A DNA stretch of 64,000 nt, from NCBI GenBank assembly GCA_022695795.1, contig MU404056.1, positions 186,001 through 250,000 of the forward strand. Reading direction: 5' to 3'. Below, one piece after another: positions 23,301-33,063 of the stretch. Every line of letters begins with the position of its first letter. Position 1 is the first letter of the stretch. The position numbers and the translations under genes are program-made. The notes under the pieces were generated by a model. That model had not been told where the DNA came from and made no database searches. It saw only the letters and a program-made list of their open reading frames with translations. The stretch is from Biscogniauxia marginata (taxonomy: Eukaryota > Ascomycota > Sordariomycetes > Xylariales > Xylariaceae).

Positions 23301-23663
23301 GAGACGGAGCAGAAGCGCGCCGAGATAGCAGAGCTGGGCTCCAAGCCGGCCGTGTTCCAGGCGCAGCGGTGTCCCGGGTGCGGCGGCGCGCTCGAGCTGC
23401 CGGCCGTGCACTTCCTCTGCAAGCACAGCTTCCACCAGCGCTGCCTAAACCAGGGGGACGGCGGCGAGACCGAGGCCGACTGCCCCGTGTGCGCGATAAA
23501 CAACGCGGCCGTCCGCGCCATGAAGAGGAGCCAGGACGAGCGCGCGAGCCGCCACGACCTGTTCAAGGACGCGCTCGAGAGGGGCAAGGGCGACGACAGG
23601 TTCAAGACGGTCGCGCAGTGGTTTGGGCAGGGTGTTATGAGTGCCGGGGTGGGGTTGGAGTAG
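20376..23663 (+). CDS. vps11: Vacuolar protein sorting protein VPS11 (HOPS/CORVET subunit)
   Basis: Core subunit of the class C Vps complexes, which tether endosomes and vacuoles. Seven exons (20376-20390, 20455-20706, 20768-20887, 20946-21587, 21645-21878, 21934-22269, 22323-23663) give 979 residues. The N-terminal half is a beta-propeller (SLFIGSDNGYVRIIG, VGFANGAVTVIRGD). The middle is clathrin-type helical repeats (YRKYGDHLYQKGDYDSAMSQY). The C-terminal RING-H2 begins at Cys883 (CPGCGG) and runs through CKHSFHQRC to CPVC. The first exon codes only five residues and its donor is GC (GCAAGT), with a good ctaac branch and gcag acceptor; reading through gives a stop. The sixth intron has a weak GTTCGT donor. 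The 3' end becomes markedly GC-rich. Confidence 0.93.
20391..20454 (+). other. GC-AG intron 1 of VPS11
   Basis: The donor is GCAAGT, the branch region actaacact, and the acceptor ctgcag. The next exon begins WKAFDFFEVSQVKL, the usual VPS11 start after a few residues. No GT donor near this point restores the frame. GC-AG introns are a small minority class in fungi. Confidence 0.7.
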
Positions 23664-24088
23664 GTAGATATCGATGTCGTCTTTGTACTGTGGTACTTTT
23701 CAAGTCTTTATTTTAAACGTGGTGTTGCGGGGCTTGGCTAATCTGGTATTATATACAGCCTTGTTATGGTATGTGGACTGTGTCTTTAGTCTTTTGTCTT
23801 TTGTTGTTATGACGTGTATAATTGTACGAAGGTATGATACGGTGTAGTAATTGATGTCTGTGATTGATGGGTGTCTATTTGTCTATCGGCTCTAGGTAGG
23901 TAGGTAGCCTCTATTTGGTAGTCTAAGTAGTGTCTACAATGATAAATCTCGTGGAAATGTATATGCAGATATAGTTAGTTATACAGACGGGAATCTAAAT
24001 CCCCTCGTGTGTCCTGCCTTTTATTTTATACCATGTCGTTTCGTTTCATCGTGTTTCCCTCATTTCCTTTTTACAATATCGTCTAACC
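23664..24088. other. Tail-to-tail intergenic region
   Basis: Between the VPS11 (+) and lipoate ligase (-) stops. It is AT-rich with TAGGTAGGTAGG repeats near 23893. No gene is seen. Confidence 0.5.
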
Positions 24089-25103
24089 TCAGTCGGTAAA
24101 GCCCTTTCCACCACCCTCCGACGGCTGCCTCGCGACCCCGAAGATCCCATTCAACCACTCTCCGTGAGGCCCCGGGACGAGATCCCGCCAGTCCCGCACG
24201 CGGTGCAGGTACGTCCCCACCAGCCCTTCTCCGGCCGACAGAGACCCGCCCGCCGTCGGCAGTCGCAATTCGGACTCGGCGATCTGCCCGTGCCGCACCG
24301 TCATGGACATGCGGAGGCCCCCCGCCGGCGCCGGCTCGGGCCGCGGCCTCGGGCCCGCGGCCGTCGGGTGCGTGGAGAAGGTGAATTGGGGCGTCTGCGT
24401 GTAGGTCCACTCCGGGGACTATGGGAGGGGAGGGGGGGTGGACGGGAAAATGTGGTTAGTAAGTAAGGAGGGGTTTTTTTTTTTTCGTTTTTTTTTTGGG
24501 GGGGGAGGGGTTGTGGGGATGGAGGGATAGGTAGATGTTGGGAAGGAAGAGAAGAGAGGACGGGAGGGGGCTGGATGGGAAGGTAAAAAGGGGGTGGTAT
24601 TTGTGTGGGTGAGAAGGAGGGAGGTTGTCGAGAAGAAGTGAATTAAAAAAGAAAAAAAAAGGGGGGGGGGGGGGGGTAAAACATACTCTAAGCTCCTCCC
24701 AGCCCTTTCTAATCTCGGGGATATGTCTCAACGCGACATCGCCACCTTCACCAACACCGCCGAGGATCTGTACATCCATAGCATTACCGCTACCGCTACC
24801 GCTACCGCCGCCATACATAAGCCCGAACTCGGCCACGACGGCGTCCTCGAAGGCGCCGACGTCGCGCACGCCCACGTTCCGCACGGGGGACCGCACGCTC
24901 TCGACGCCGCGCGCGCGGACGTACGGGGCGGCGGGCGCGCGCAGGACGCGCCCGATAAGGGCCAGGTTCGGCGACGCCAGGAGGCAGGTCCCGTGGTGCA
25001 GGGAGCGCTGGCGCGTGAGCTTGTAGGCGGAGCCCGAGATCTTGAACGTTGCCTTTTTTCCCTCTTCCGCCTCCTTTTCCTTTTCCTTCTCTTTCTCTGC
25101 GGA

Positions 25104-25137
<34 letters not shown>

Positions 25138-25841
25138 GAAGAGGAAGAGGAAGAGGAAGAGGGGAAGGAAGAAGGAACGTCGAGGACGATGTCGTGCCGC
25201 TCGTTGACGCGAGCCCCGGCGGCCCCGAGCCGCCGCAGGGCGCGCACGACCATCTCGGCGTGCTTGTCCCGGTCGAAGGACGGGGGCGGGCATATCACGC
25301 TGTAGTTCAGGTTCCCGGCGTCGTGGAAGACGGCGCCCCCGCCGGAGCGGCGGCGCACGAGGAGGACGGTGTCGTTTTCGTTTCCGTCATCGCCGTCTAA
25401 CCCTCCTTGCTCCTTCCCGCCGTGCGGTAGCTGCTCGGCGCGCAGCCGCGCGAGCGCGCCCGGCTCGCCGACTAGGGCCGGATCCGCCTCGACCCAGGGG
25501 TTCTGGTTGCGGCCGATGACGACGCAGGGCCGGTTTGCGTACAGGAACAGCACGACTGAGTCGGGCGCGGACCGCTGCAGCAGGAAGTGCTCGACTGACA
25601 GGTTCAGGTACGGGTCCGTGCTGCGCGATACGTAGACTTGCACCCGGTTCGAGGGGTGCGAGACGGCTTCCGCCGAGAAGGGTCTTTTTACTGTTTTCTC
25701 TGTCCCTGTCCCCGTCCACAGAGAGCCTCCTATCTCCGGATTTGTCCTTGGGGCTGGGCGGACATGCTGGGGTGAGAAGAGAAGAGGAGGAGGAGGAATG
25801 TGTGCATAGTGGAAGCGGCGGAAGGTAGCCCTGAGGGCCAT
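24089..25841 (-). CDS. Lipoate-protein ligase A family, mitochondrial
   Basis: Attaches or transfers lipoyl groups to mitochondrial 2-oxoacid dehydrogenases (LplA/LIPT1/Aim22 family). Two exons (25841-24687, 24418-24089) give 494 residues. The Arg/His/Ser-rich N-terminus looks like a mitochondrial presequence. The BPL/LplA catalytic fold shows YVSRSTDPYLNLSVEHFLL, VVIGRNQNPW, RRRSGGGAVFHDAGNLNYS and FKISGSAYKLTRQRSLHHGT, with the lysine of KISGSAYK expected to bind the lipoyl-AMP. A low-complexity insert near residues 220-260 (Ser run, HS repeats, EK repeats) interrupts the fold. The C-terminal accessory part begins SPEWTYTQTPQF after the intron. That intron (268 nt) holds a run of 16 C on the coding strand and A/T runs. 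The exon is very GC-rich. Confidence 0.85.
25104..25164. repeat. Microsatellite inside the lipoate ligase coding region
   Basis: GTGAGA units followed by GGAAGA units on the top strand. On the coding strand they make the Ser run and His-Ser repeats of the ligase. Repeat length is a multiple of three, so the frame is kept. Confidence 0.8.
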
Positions 25842-26430
25842 TGGGGGAGAAAAGGGGGAAGTCTATAAGTGACTTCAAAGTCTTTTTTTTCTCACTTTTT
25901 TATCGTTTCAACTCATCTCATCTCACGGGTAAACGGTAGGCCATGGTTGTGAGGTGGGCGAGACTAAGGTTGTAGCTTAATTAATACTGGTACATAAAAA
26001 GACGGTGGTGCATGTAATAGGATCTCCAAAAAGAGCTTAACTTAGTATAAGAATAATAATCCTTAATTAAATAACTACCTAGCAATGACATGCAATGCAT
26101 GGACCAGGGCCGCTGCAAGGACCCCGAATCGCGGGGTGGCGCCCCCACCATTGACTTATCCGCGATAAGCTGATCTTTGGTTTTAGAGTCCCCTCCAAAA
26201 AATTATCACCAGTTTCTCTACGATGACTCGACGAGAATCGTTCCACCTTAACTTATTCACCAATCTGTCTTTGTAAGCTCGGACCTGAAGATACCGGTGA
26301 TATTAACAAAGAGGAATGTTATCCTAGTTCTCAAAAGATACTTTATACGCACAAAAAGCAGAACAGGCGACCGACCTTCCTCCACTTACACTGACCGGTT
26401 TCGGCATCGTCTTACACCCACCAACACAAC
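25842..26430. promoter_or_regulatory. Divergent promoter (lipoate ligase / chorismate synthase)
   Basis: 589 bp between opposite start codons. It contains TGACTC at 26224-26229, the core of the Gcn4/CPC1 cross-pathway-control site that commonly regulates amino-acid genes such as chorismate synthase. One core match can arise by chance, so regulation is only suggested. Confidence 0.4.
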
Positions 26431-27736
26431 ATGTCGACTTTTGGGAAGGTCTTCAGGGTCACCACGTAACTGCCACCACCCAATGGGATACAGATCAGCA
26501 TTTCCTAACAATATTCATAGCTATGGTGAATCGCATTGCCGCTCCGTCGGCTGTATCGTCGACGGCTGCCCGCCAGGCATGCAGCTCACCGAAGAGGACA
26601 TCCAACCGCAGATGACTCGCCGACGACCGGGCCAGAGCTCGATAACCACTCCGCGCGACGAGAAGGACCGCGTATTGATACAGTCGGGCACTGAGTTTGG
26701 CATCACGCTCGGCACCCCGATCGGCCTGATGGTCCTGAACGAGGACCAGCGCCCGAAAGACTACGGAAACCAGACTATGGACCTCTACCCGCGCCCAAGC
26801 CATGCCGATTGGACTTACCTCGAGAAATACGGCGTCAAGGCAAGTAGTGGAGGCGGCCGCAGCTCTGCGCGGGAGACTATCGGCCGTGTTGCTGCCGGTG
26901 CCATTGCCGAGAAGTACCTCAAGCTCGCGTACGGCATCGAGATCACCGCCTTCGTTACCTCCGTCGGTAGCGTGCACATGTTCCCACCAACGCCCGAGGC
27001 TCCCACGCTAAGCCAAAACCCGACATTCATGAGCCTGTTGCAGACCATTGACCGTGCCACCGTCGACAAATTCCTGCCCGTGCGGTGTCCGGATGAAGAC
27101 GCCTCCCAGCGCATGGCCGATCTCATAGCCAAGTTCAGAGACGCCAACGACAGCATCGGCGGCACCGTCACCTGCGTGATACGTAACGTGCCCAGCGGGC
27201 TCGGGGAGCCGTGCTTCGACAAGCTCGAGGCGGAGCTCGCGCACGCCATGCTCAGCATACCGGCGACCAAGGGCTTTGAGATCGGCTCCGGCTTCGGCGG
27301 GTGCGAGGTGCCGGGCTCGGTCCACAACGACCCGTTCATCAGGGCGCCGGAGGAACTGGCGGACGAGCGGGAGACGGGGGCGGCGCGCAACGGGACGCCG
27401 CGGCCGCGGCTGACGACCAAGACGAACAACTCGGGAGGCATCCAGGGCGGCATCTCGAACGGGGCGCCGATCTACTTCCGCGTCGCGTTCAAGCCGCCCG
27501 CGACTATCAGCCAGGCGCAGATGACGGCGACGTACGACGGCGAGTCGGAGGGCGTGCTCACCGCCAAGGGCCGTCACGACCCGAATGTCGTGCCCCGGGC
27601 TGTCCCAATTGTCGAGGCCATGGCCGCCCTCGTCGTTATCGACAACGTCCTACAGCAGATGGCGCGCCACGAGGCCAGGCGGCACCTGCCCGCCCTAAGC
27701 CGGACGGTGGAGCCAGCTGGGAAGATGGGCGAATGA
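26431..27736 (+). CDS. aro2: Chorismate synthase
   Basis: Last step of the shikimate pathway: converts 5-enolpyruvylshikimate-3-phosphate to chorismate with reduced FMN; fungal enzymes also reduce their own flavin. Two exons (26431-26465, 26521-27736) give 416 residues. The N-terminus [18 protein letters not shown] is diagnostic and is only seen after removing the 55-nt intron. Other signatures are [64 protein letters not shown] and the C-terminal [12 protein letters not shown] and FKPPATI. The length is normal for fungi. It is divergent from the lipoate ligase. The open frame continues upstream of this ATG without homology, so the MSTFGK start is chosen. Confidence 0.96.
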
Positions 27737-28710
27737 ATGATGGATTATGATGGTTGAAGTAGGATATGGTAGGACAATGTGTTTGAGGGAAGAAGGTGGT
27801 GGAAAACAGGAAATTCTAGGGCGGTACGTATGGACGGGTAGCTGAGAAAGAAGCATATTTTGAATGGATCTGGAAGAAAAGATCGAGGAATAAAGAAAAA
27901 AAAAATAAGAGAAAGGAATAAACTCAAGTAAGAACACCTTTGGCTATATTAGCGAGAATGGAAGAAGAAGAAAAAATTCAACATATTGGGGAACATTTTC
28001 CTCCGTGGGGGTTTAGAGTACGTGAAAGTTGCATCGTGTATGCTATGGACTTGAATAGGGGAAGAGAAAATAAGAGAAACATTCGAGCCTAGGACTCATT
28101 ATAGAGAAAATTGAATTATAAAAGGAAAAGAAGCCTGATAACCACGTCGGGTGGCTTCGTAGTTTGTAGAAAGAATATTGAGACTATAAAGCTTTGAAGG
28201 AGTATAATCCGTATTCTCATGTTTTTTAAAATCATATATACCTATATATATGTCTATGTCATGTTTTGCAGCATAATTTATGAGCATCATTCTGGCGTAC
28301 ATCGTGAATGGATGACCCCCTCCCTATTCAAGCCCATACACCAGAGCATATAAACATATATACTAAAAAAAAAAATCCTGGGGAACAGATGGGGTATCTC
28401 CAACTCGGAATTTGCGCGACGAGATGCATATGGGTTCCCTGCACGAAGTAGTAGGTAATTCGGCGCTAATTTTTTTTTTCGTCAGGTTGAAATACCAAGT
28501 GGTTGGGTGAGTAAGTGAGTAAGTGAGGCATGAGAAAGCTAGCTCCTTTCGTTTCGTTCTGTCAAATCAAATCAAGTAGGATGGATGGTGTGGCCTTGGA
28601 AGAAAAAGAGCCGACCCCAGCGGGCATCCTCAGTGAGTCAGTCAGTCAGTCAGTCAGACAGACAGACATGATTACAAACCCTAACAAAAAAACCTCCCTT
28701 CCATCCTCCT
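27737..28710. other. Tail-to-tail intergenic region
   Basis: Nearly 1 kb, AT-rich, with poly-A runs near 27894 and 28366 and an (AGTC)n/(AGAC)n repeat at about 28634-28668. No gene is recognised. Confidence 0.5.
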
Positions 28711-29871
28711 TCACCCAGCCTCCTCCCCGGGGACATAAGGTCCCTCCTCCCTAATCCACGCCGCGACCCCGGGACTCACGAGCCTCCCGAGCGCCCCCCA
28801 GTCGCGCCTCCGCGCCGCGTCCCGGACCCGCGTGCTGCTCACGGCCTCCGCCTCCCCCTCCCCGTCCTCGGCGCCCTCGACCATGTCGACGCGGTCCGCC
28901 CACTCCGAGCGGCCCCCGAGCTGCTGCTGCCCTTGCCCTAGCCGGCCCCGCAGCTCCGCCAGGTAGCGCCGCTGCGCCTCGGCGTCGCCCCACTCGGCGT
29001 CGGGCCGCGGCGTGACGCGCAGGCGCGCGCGCGCGAACAGGGGGTCCAGGGCGGTGCGCATCGGGGAGGCGGAGCCGCCGCCGCCGCCGTCTGGGTAGTG
29101 GGGGCGGTAGTATTTGGGGTCGAAGATGCGGATCAGCGTGTCGAAGCCCGTGAGGTAGACCTGCTCTGTCTCTTCTTGCGATCGCTGTCCTTCTTCTTCT
29201 GCGGCGGCGACGGTGGTGGCCGTGGTGGCGGTGGTGGTCGTCGTTGTCGTTTCGCTGATCCCGGTCCCGGTTCCGCGGTAGAAGTCCGCGGACGCGATGG
29301 CGCCGCTCTTGGCGTGGAAGTACGGCTCCGTCGTGACGGCGATGTCCACGATTGTGCTATCTTGGACTTGGGCTGGGGCTGGGACTGGGACTGGGGATGA
29401 GGATGGGGACGCCGACAGCAGGTCCCGCGCGAACATGTACATCATGGCCAGCCGCTGCGGGAAGGCCACGGGCTTGGGCGCCTTGTCGGCGTTGTTGATC
29501 GCGAGGAGGAGCAGGACCCGCGACTTTTCCTCCTCCCGCGGGGGGGCGGACGGGAAGTAGTTCGGGTCCGCGAGCGCGGAGAGCGCCATGCGCTGGTGCG
29601 CGAGGGTCGGCGGGTTGAAGGACGAGTCCAGCACGATGATGGACCTCGGTGGTCGGCGCGGCGGCCGCGGGGTCAGGATGTCAGCATCGTTGTTGTTGTT
29701 GTCGCCGCCGTCGCGAGCGGGAGTCGCGGACGATGGGAGCGAGCAGAGGACACGGAAGCTCGCGTTGGAGAGGCTGTAGCTCTTCAATGCCTGGGTGAAG
29801 AGCGGGACGAGGCTCTCTGGGAGGCGCGACATGTCTGGGTCTTCGGCGTGGGGTGCCGTCGACGAGGACAT
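28711..29871 (-). CDS. Nicotinamide-nucleotide adenylyltransferase-like protein (POF1-like)
   Basis: Single exon, 386 residues. It is a nucleotidylyltransferase-superfamily protein of the fungal POF1/NMNAT-like group, expected to transfer AMP to a nucleotide such as NMN. The fold starts at IIVLDSSFNPPTLAHQRMALSAL (about residues 78-100), where AHQR replaces the usual H-x-G-H, as in this subgroup. VLLLLAINNADKAPKP and VYLTGFDTLIRIFDPKYY follow, and the ISSTxxR-type signature is VSSTRVRDAARR near the end, before AWIREEGPYVPG. Low-complexity Asn, Ser and Thr stretches (near 50-60, 150-165 and 205-220) are inserts. The substrate is not proven by sequence. The gene is GC-rich with a strong third-position bias. 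Confidence 0.8.
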   Translation of the reverse strand: MSSSTAPHAEDPDMSRLPESLVPLFTQALKSYSLSNASFRVLCSLPSSATPARDGGDNNNNDADILTPRPPRRPPRSIIVLDSSFNPPTLAHQRMALSALADPNYFPSAPPREEEKSRVLLLLAINNADKAPKPVAFPQRLAMMYMFARDLLSASPSSSPVPVPAPAQVQDSTIVDIAVTTEPYFHAKSGAIASADFYRGTGTGISETTTTTTTATTATTVAAAEEEGQRSQEETEQVYLTGFDTLIRIFDPKYYRPHYPDGGGGGSASPMRTALDPLFARARLRVTPRPDAEWGDAEAQRRYLAELRGRLGQGQQQLGGRSEWADRVDMVEGAEDGEGEAEAVSSTRVRDAARRRDWGALGRLVSPGVAAWIREEGPYVPGEEAG

Positions 29872-30720
29872 CCTGGTGAAGGAACTGAACTGAGGTGGCA
29901 GGTATATATATATACCTATATCTACGGAACGAGGGTTATGGTTCTCCCCCGCCGAGGCAGGACTGATCGTACGACGAGTCGAACCGACTGACTATCGCTC
30001 TGTAATCAGACGAGTGAATGACTGGTACAGACGATACGACGATAGTGCGACGCGATACATCAAGATTTTGCCCCGCCTTGCGCACTTATCTACGCTTGCT
30101 CATACTCACTCACCTCAGCTACACAAGTGAACGAGAATTCGTACAGGCCAACCTCCGGCACCTGAAGGTGTCTCGAAATGTAGGGGAACTGGCGCCAGCA
30201 ACGATGGTGGGGGGTACGTGACCCCAGATTGCAAAGCCGTTGAAGTTGGAGAAAGATGACGGAGTGTTACCCCAACACTTCGGCGTTCTACCCCCCATTT
30301 TAACTCCGCACGCCAGTGGGTCCGGAGCTCCGCCTGTCCGGGTTCTTACATGTCCCCGAAGTTGACTACCTAGGTAGAGGCAACTTTAATCCCCCTTCCC
30401 TTTTTCTTCTCTTCTTTTTTTTGATCATTTTATAAAATCGGTCCTTGAGAGTAGAAGACAATGCTACCACGGAGACCGATCTCACGAAACCCAAAGGGCC
30501 ATAGAGAGTAGAGAGGAGGGAGCGGGTGAACTATCTATTCCATTTCATTATTAGGGAATATACCTGTCACAAAACCGTGATCAGTATTCCTCGCGCCTAT
30601 ATAGACTATCAGGGGGGGTATCGTATGCCAGACATGCTATAGAATTGCAAAAACGCCACAAAGCCTTCTCTCTTTTTCTTCTTCTCCCTTTATCACGTGC
30701 ACAATTGAATGCCATCATGT
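29872..30720. promoter_or_regulatory. Promoter of POF1-like gene and 3' flank of APC10
   Basis: About 850 bp. It contains a perfect TACCTAGGTA palindrome at 30367-30376. No coding frame is supported. Confidence 0.45.
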
Positions 30721-31873
30721 CTAGCGGATCTCGGGCTCCCTCATGAAGTCGGGAATGCTGAGTCCCCCGTCTCCAGGGGCGTATTTCCTAGCGCTGGCCT
30801 TGCGGCGGCGGACCTCGGCGTCGAGCCTCGTGACGGCGCCCTCGTCGTGGTCGTGGATGTCCATCCGGGCCATCCTGTCCCCGTAGTCGTCGATGGCCTC
30901 GAGCATATCGTCGACCGCGTTGTTCTCTGCCGTGTCGGCGCTGTCGTCGAGCGCGTAGACCTTGACGCCGCGGATGTGGGTGTCTTTTCCGTTCTGGTGG
31001 TTCTCGAGGACGATGACGCGGAGGAACCAGCAGCAGAGCGAGTTGCCGTCCGGTCCGCCGCCGGCCCCGGCGATGGGGACGTCGATCCACCCCTTTGGCA
31101 TGCTGAGTTCCAGGGTGGTGAACGGGATGGTGAGATTGGGGCCCGTGCCGGCGGTGATCTGGATCCGTGTCGGTGTGTAACTCTCGTCTAATTCGTAGTC
31201 TAGGAAGAGACGGAGCGAGCGGATCTCTACACGCTTGATGAAGTGAATGTTCAAGCGGTGCGGTTGAGGCCCGTCTGACCTGGAATAGAACGTTAGTAAA
31301 GAAAGAGGAAAGCAGTGCTCTCGATACTCACTGCCAGAATTGGTTGACATCGTCGTCGCGTAGCTCCTTCACTCCGCAGCCAGGCTTGTAGCTGCTTACG
31401 GTGAAACTGGCGAGGTTACTGATTTCTTTTAAACCAATGGCCGAGGCGTCGAACGGTGGTTCCTCCTCCTCTTCCTCGTGGCTATCCTCTCCCTCTTCGC
31501 CTCCTCCTCTGACCTCGTCATCTACAGGAATAGCTCCCTCGTGGTCATCGCCACCTTCGTCATCTTCTGGAAATTCATCATTGGAATCAAGTTCTCCGTT
31601 CAACCTAGCAGTTTCCCTAGCCGTTGCTGCTCGTTCCAAGTCAGCTAAGAGATCCGAGATGGGGCTCAGACGGTCCTCCGGGATAGGGATATGATTATCT
31701 TCTGAGTTACGCCTCCATCGCCGGACCTGCTCCGGGGGCAATGCCCGGTGGTAGTACGTCAGCCGCCAGGGAGGGCGGCCATTTAGAACCAGAGGCCCGT
31801 CTCGGCGCCTTCTTGCGACAGGGTAGAAAGCCGTGAAAGGGTTAAAGGGGCTAAAGGGGTTGAAAGGATTCAT
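30721..31873 (-). CDS. apc10: Anaphase-promoting complex subunit APC10/DOC1
   Basis: APC/C co-receptor that helps bind D-box substrates for ubiquitination at mitosis. Two exons in the conservative model (31873-31332, 31279-30721) give 366 residues. The DOC (galactose-binding-like) domain starts at LKEISNLASFTVSSYKPGCGVKELRDDD and runs through NQFWQ/SDGPQPHRLNIHF, LDYELDESYTPTRI and LRVIVLENHQNGKDTHIRGVKVY. Before it lies an acidic, disordered region (EEGEDSHEEEEEEPP). The tail is a charged extension rather than the Ile-Arg end found in some orthologues, although it does finish EPEIR. An extra 5' exon (32061-32017) with good splice sites (GTCAGT...TAGCCAG) reads in frame into 31900 and would add 24 residues, so the true start may be 32061. 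Confidence 0.88.
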
Positions 31874-33063
31874 GATGCGAGAGGTAATGCTTTGTAGCAC
31901 CTGGCTATGAAAGCATAGAATATATAAAAGAAAAACACTAGTGATGATGTTTGGACCTTATTGGGAGGGTGCTTTGTATGAGGATAGAAAGATGCCCAGG
32001 GAATTGATTAACTGACCTGGAGGTGTCTGGAAGGACCATTGAAGGCCTGGTTGCGCACCATGCTGTGAAGCTTCTGGACTCGGCACTTCAGTTCTTCTCG
32101 TCAAGTGCGGGACTTGAGCATTGGTACCCTGGGCGGCCCGGTCCGGTCTCAGTAACCGGGGTTGTTCTCGCTGCTGTTGTCGGCCGGGGGGGTCATTTCT
32201 GAAGGCCGCAGGGCCACTAGCACTCCGGGCATCACGGCGCTCCATCACAGAATATCGGTATCTAGCCGACCTAGTCTTCGAACGACTTAATGTACCGACT
32301 TAATGTAATTGCAGATGGATTATGAATAAATATTTCGCGATTCGATTGGTGGTTTTTATTCAGTCCTTGATGGAAGATGAAGATGTTGAATCAAAATAGA
32401 TTTCCTTTCTAGTGCTTAGCGCCATAGTCAATCTACATAGGTACCTAGGTAGTCCAGGACTGCTTAAAGGAATTATTAGGGTTATTGAAATGCAATTATG
32501 CGTAGTATTTTCTTAGCGAGTTTCTGTATATCACATAATCGAGATTTTCCATTTCACTTCTATGGATGGATCCATCTAACTTTCCACCTAGGATTCCAAG
32601 ACTGCGTAGCACCGGCCTTGGCCTCGCGGTGCACAAGTAGCCATGCTTCTTGTTCATATCCTTAATTCATTAATCAACTAACGTTCTTGTACATTTGTTT
32701 GCAATCGTCTTTATGCATTCTGTAACTAAAAAAAAGCTTACCTACCTACACCAACCTGCATCGAAATCCCCTCTTCAAGTCTCTTTGGTCGCTGTTTTAC
32801 CAAATATGCCGGTGACTAGGTATGGACTGGTGATCAGATTTCACTCGAGAGAATTCCTACTACATCGTTATATGTAGCATTACCTACTCAGCCGAGTCTG
32901 CGGCATATCTAAATGCGATGGAGGTGATTGGCCAATTAATTCGACGGGCTGCCCCTCCTGAGGGGCACTTGTACTTTTAGGTAATCAGCCGCGATATGCA
33001 CGAACCCAGCCGATCACTACCGACCAAAAAAAAATTATCCAGCATCCAACCGGAAGATAGGAT
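31874..33063. promoter_or_regulatory. Divergent promoter (APC10 / homoaconitase)
   Basis: About 1.2 kb. The left part may contain the first APC10 exon and intron. A 96-codon minus-strand frame (32248-31958) lies here but does not splice in frame to APC10. A TACCTAGGTA palindrome is at 32442-32451. Confidence 0.45.

Noticed and set aside
24060..24410. 116-codon minus-strand frame at the lipoate ligase 3' end
   Set aside because: Wrong frame over the true second exon, which reads SPEWTYTQTPQF to the stop at 24089.
28634..28668. Possible CRISPR-like or tandem array
   Set aside because: It is a simple AGTC/AGAC microsatellite in a fungal intergenic region.
31958..32248. 96-codon minus-strand frame before APC10
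   Set aside because: Composition is Arg/Gln/Pro-rich, and no splice from it keeps the APC10 frame; retained only as a possible upstream frame.
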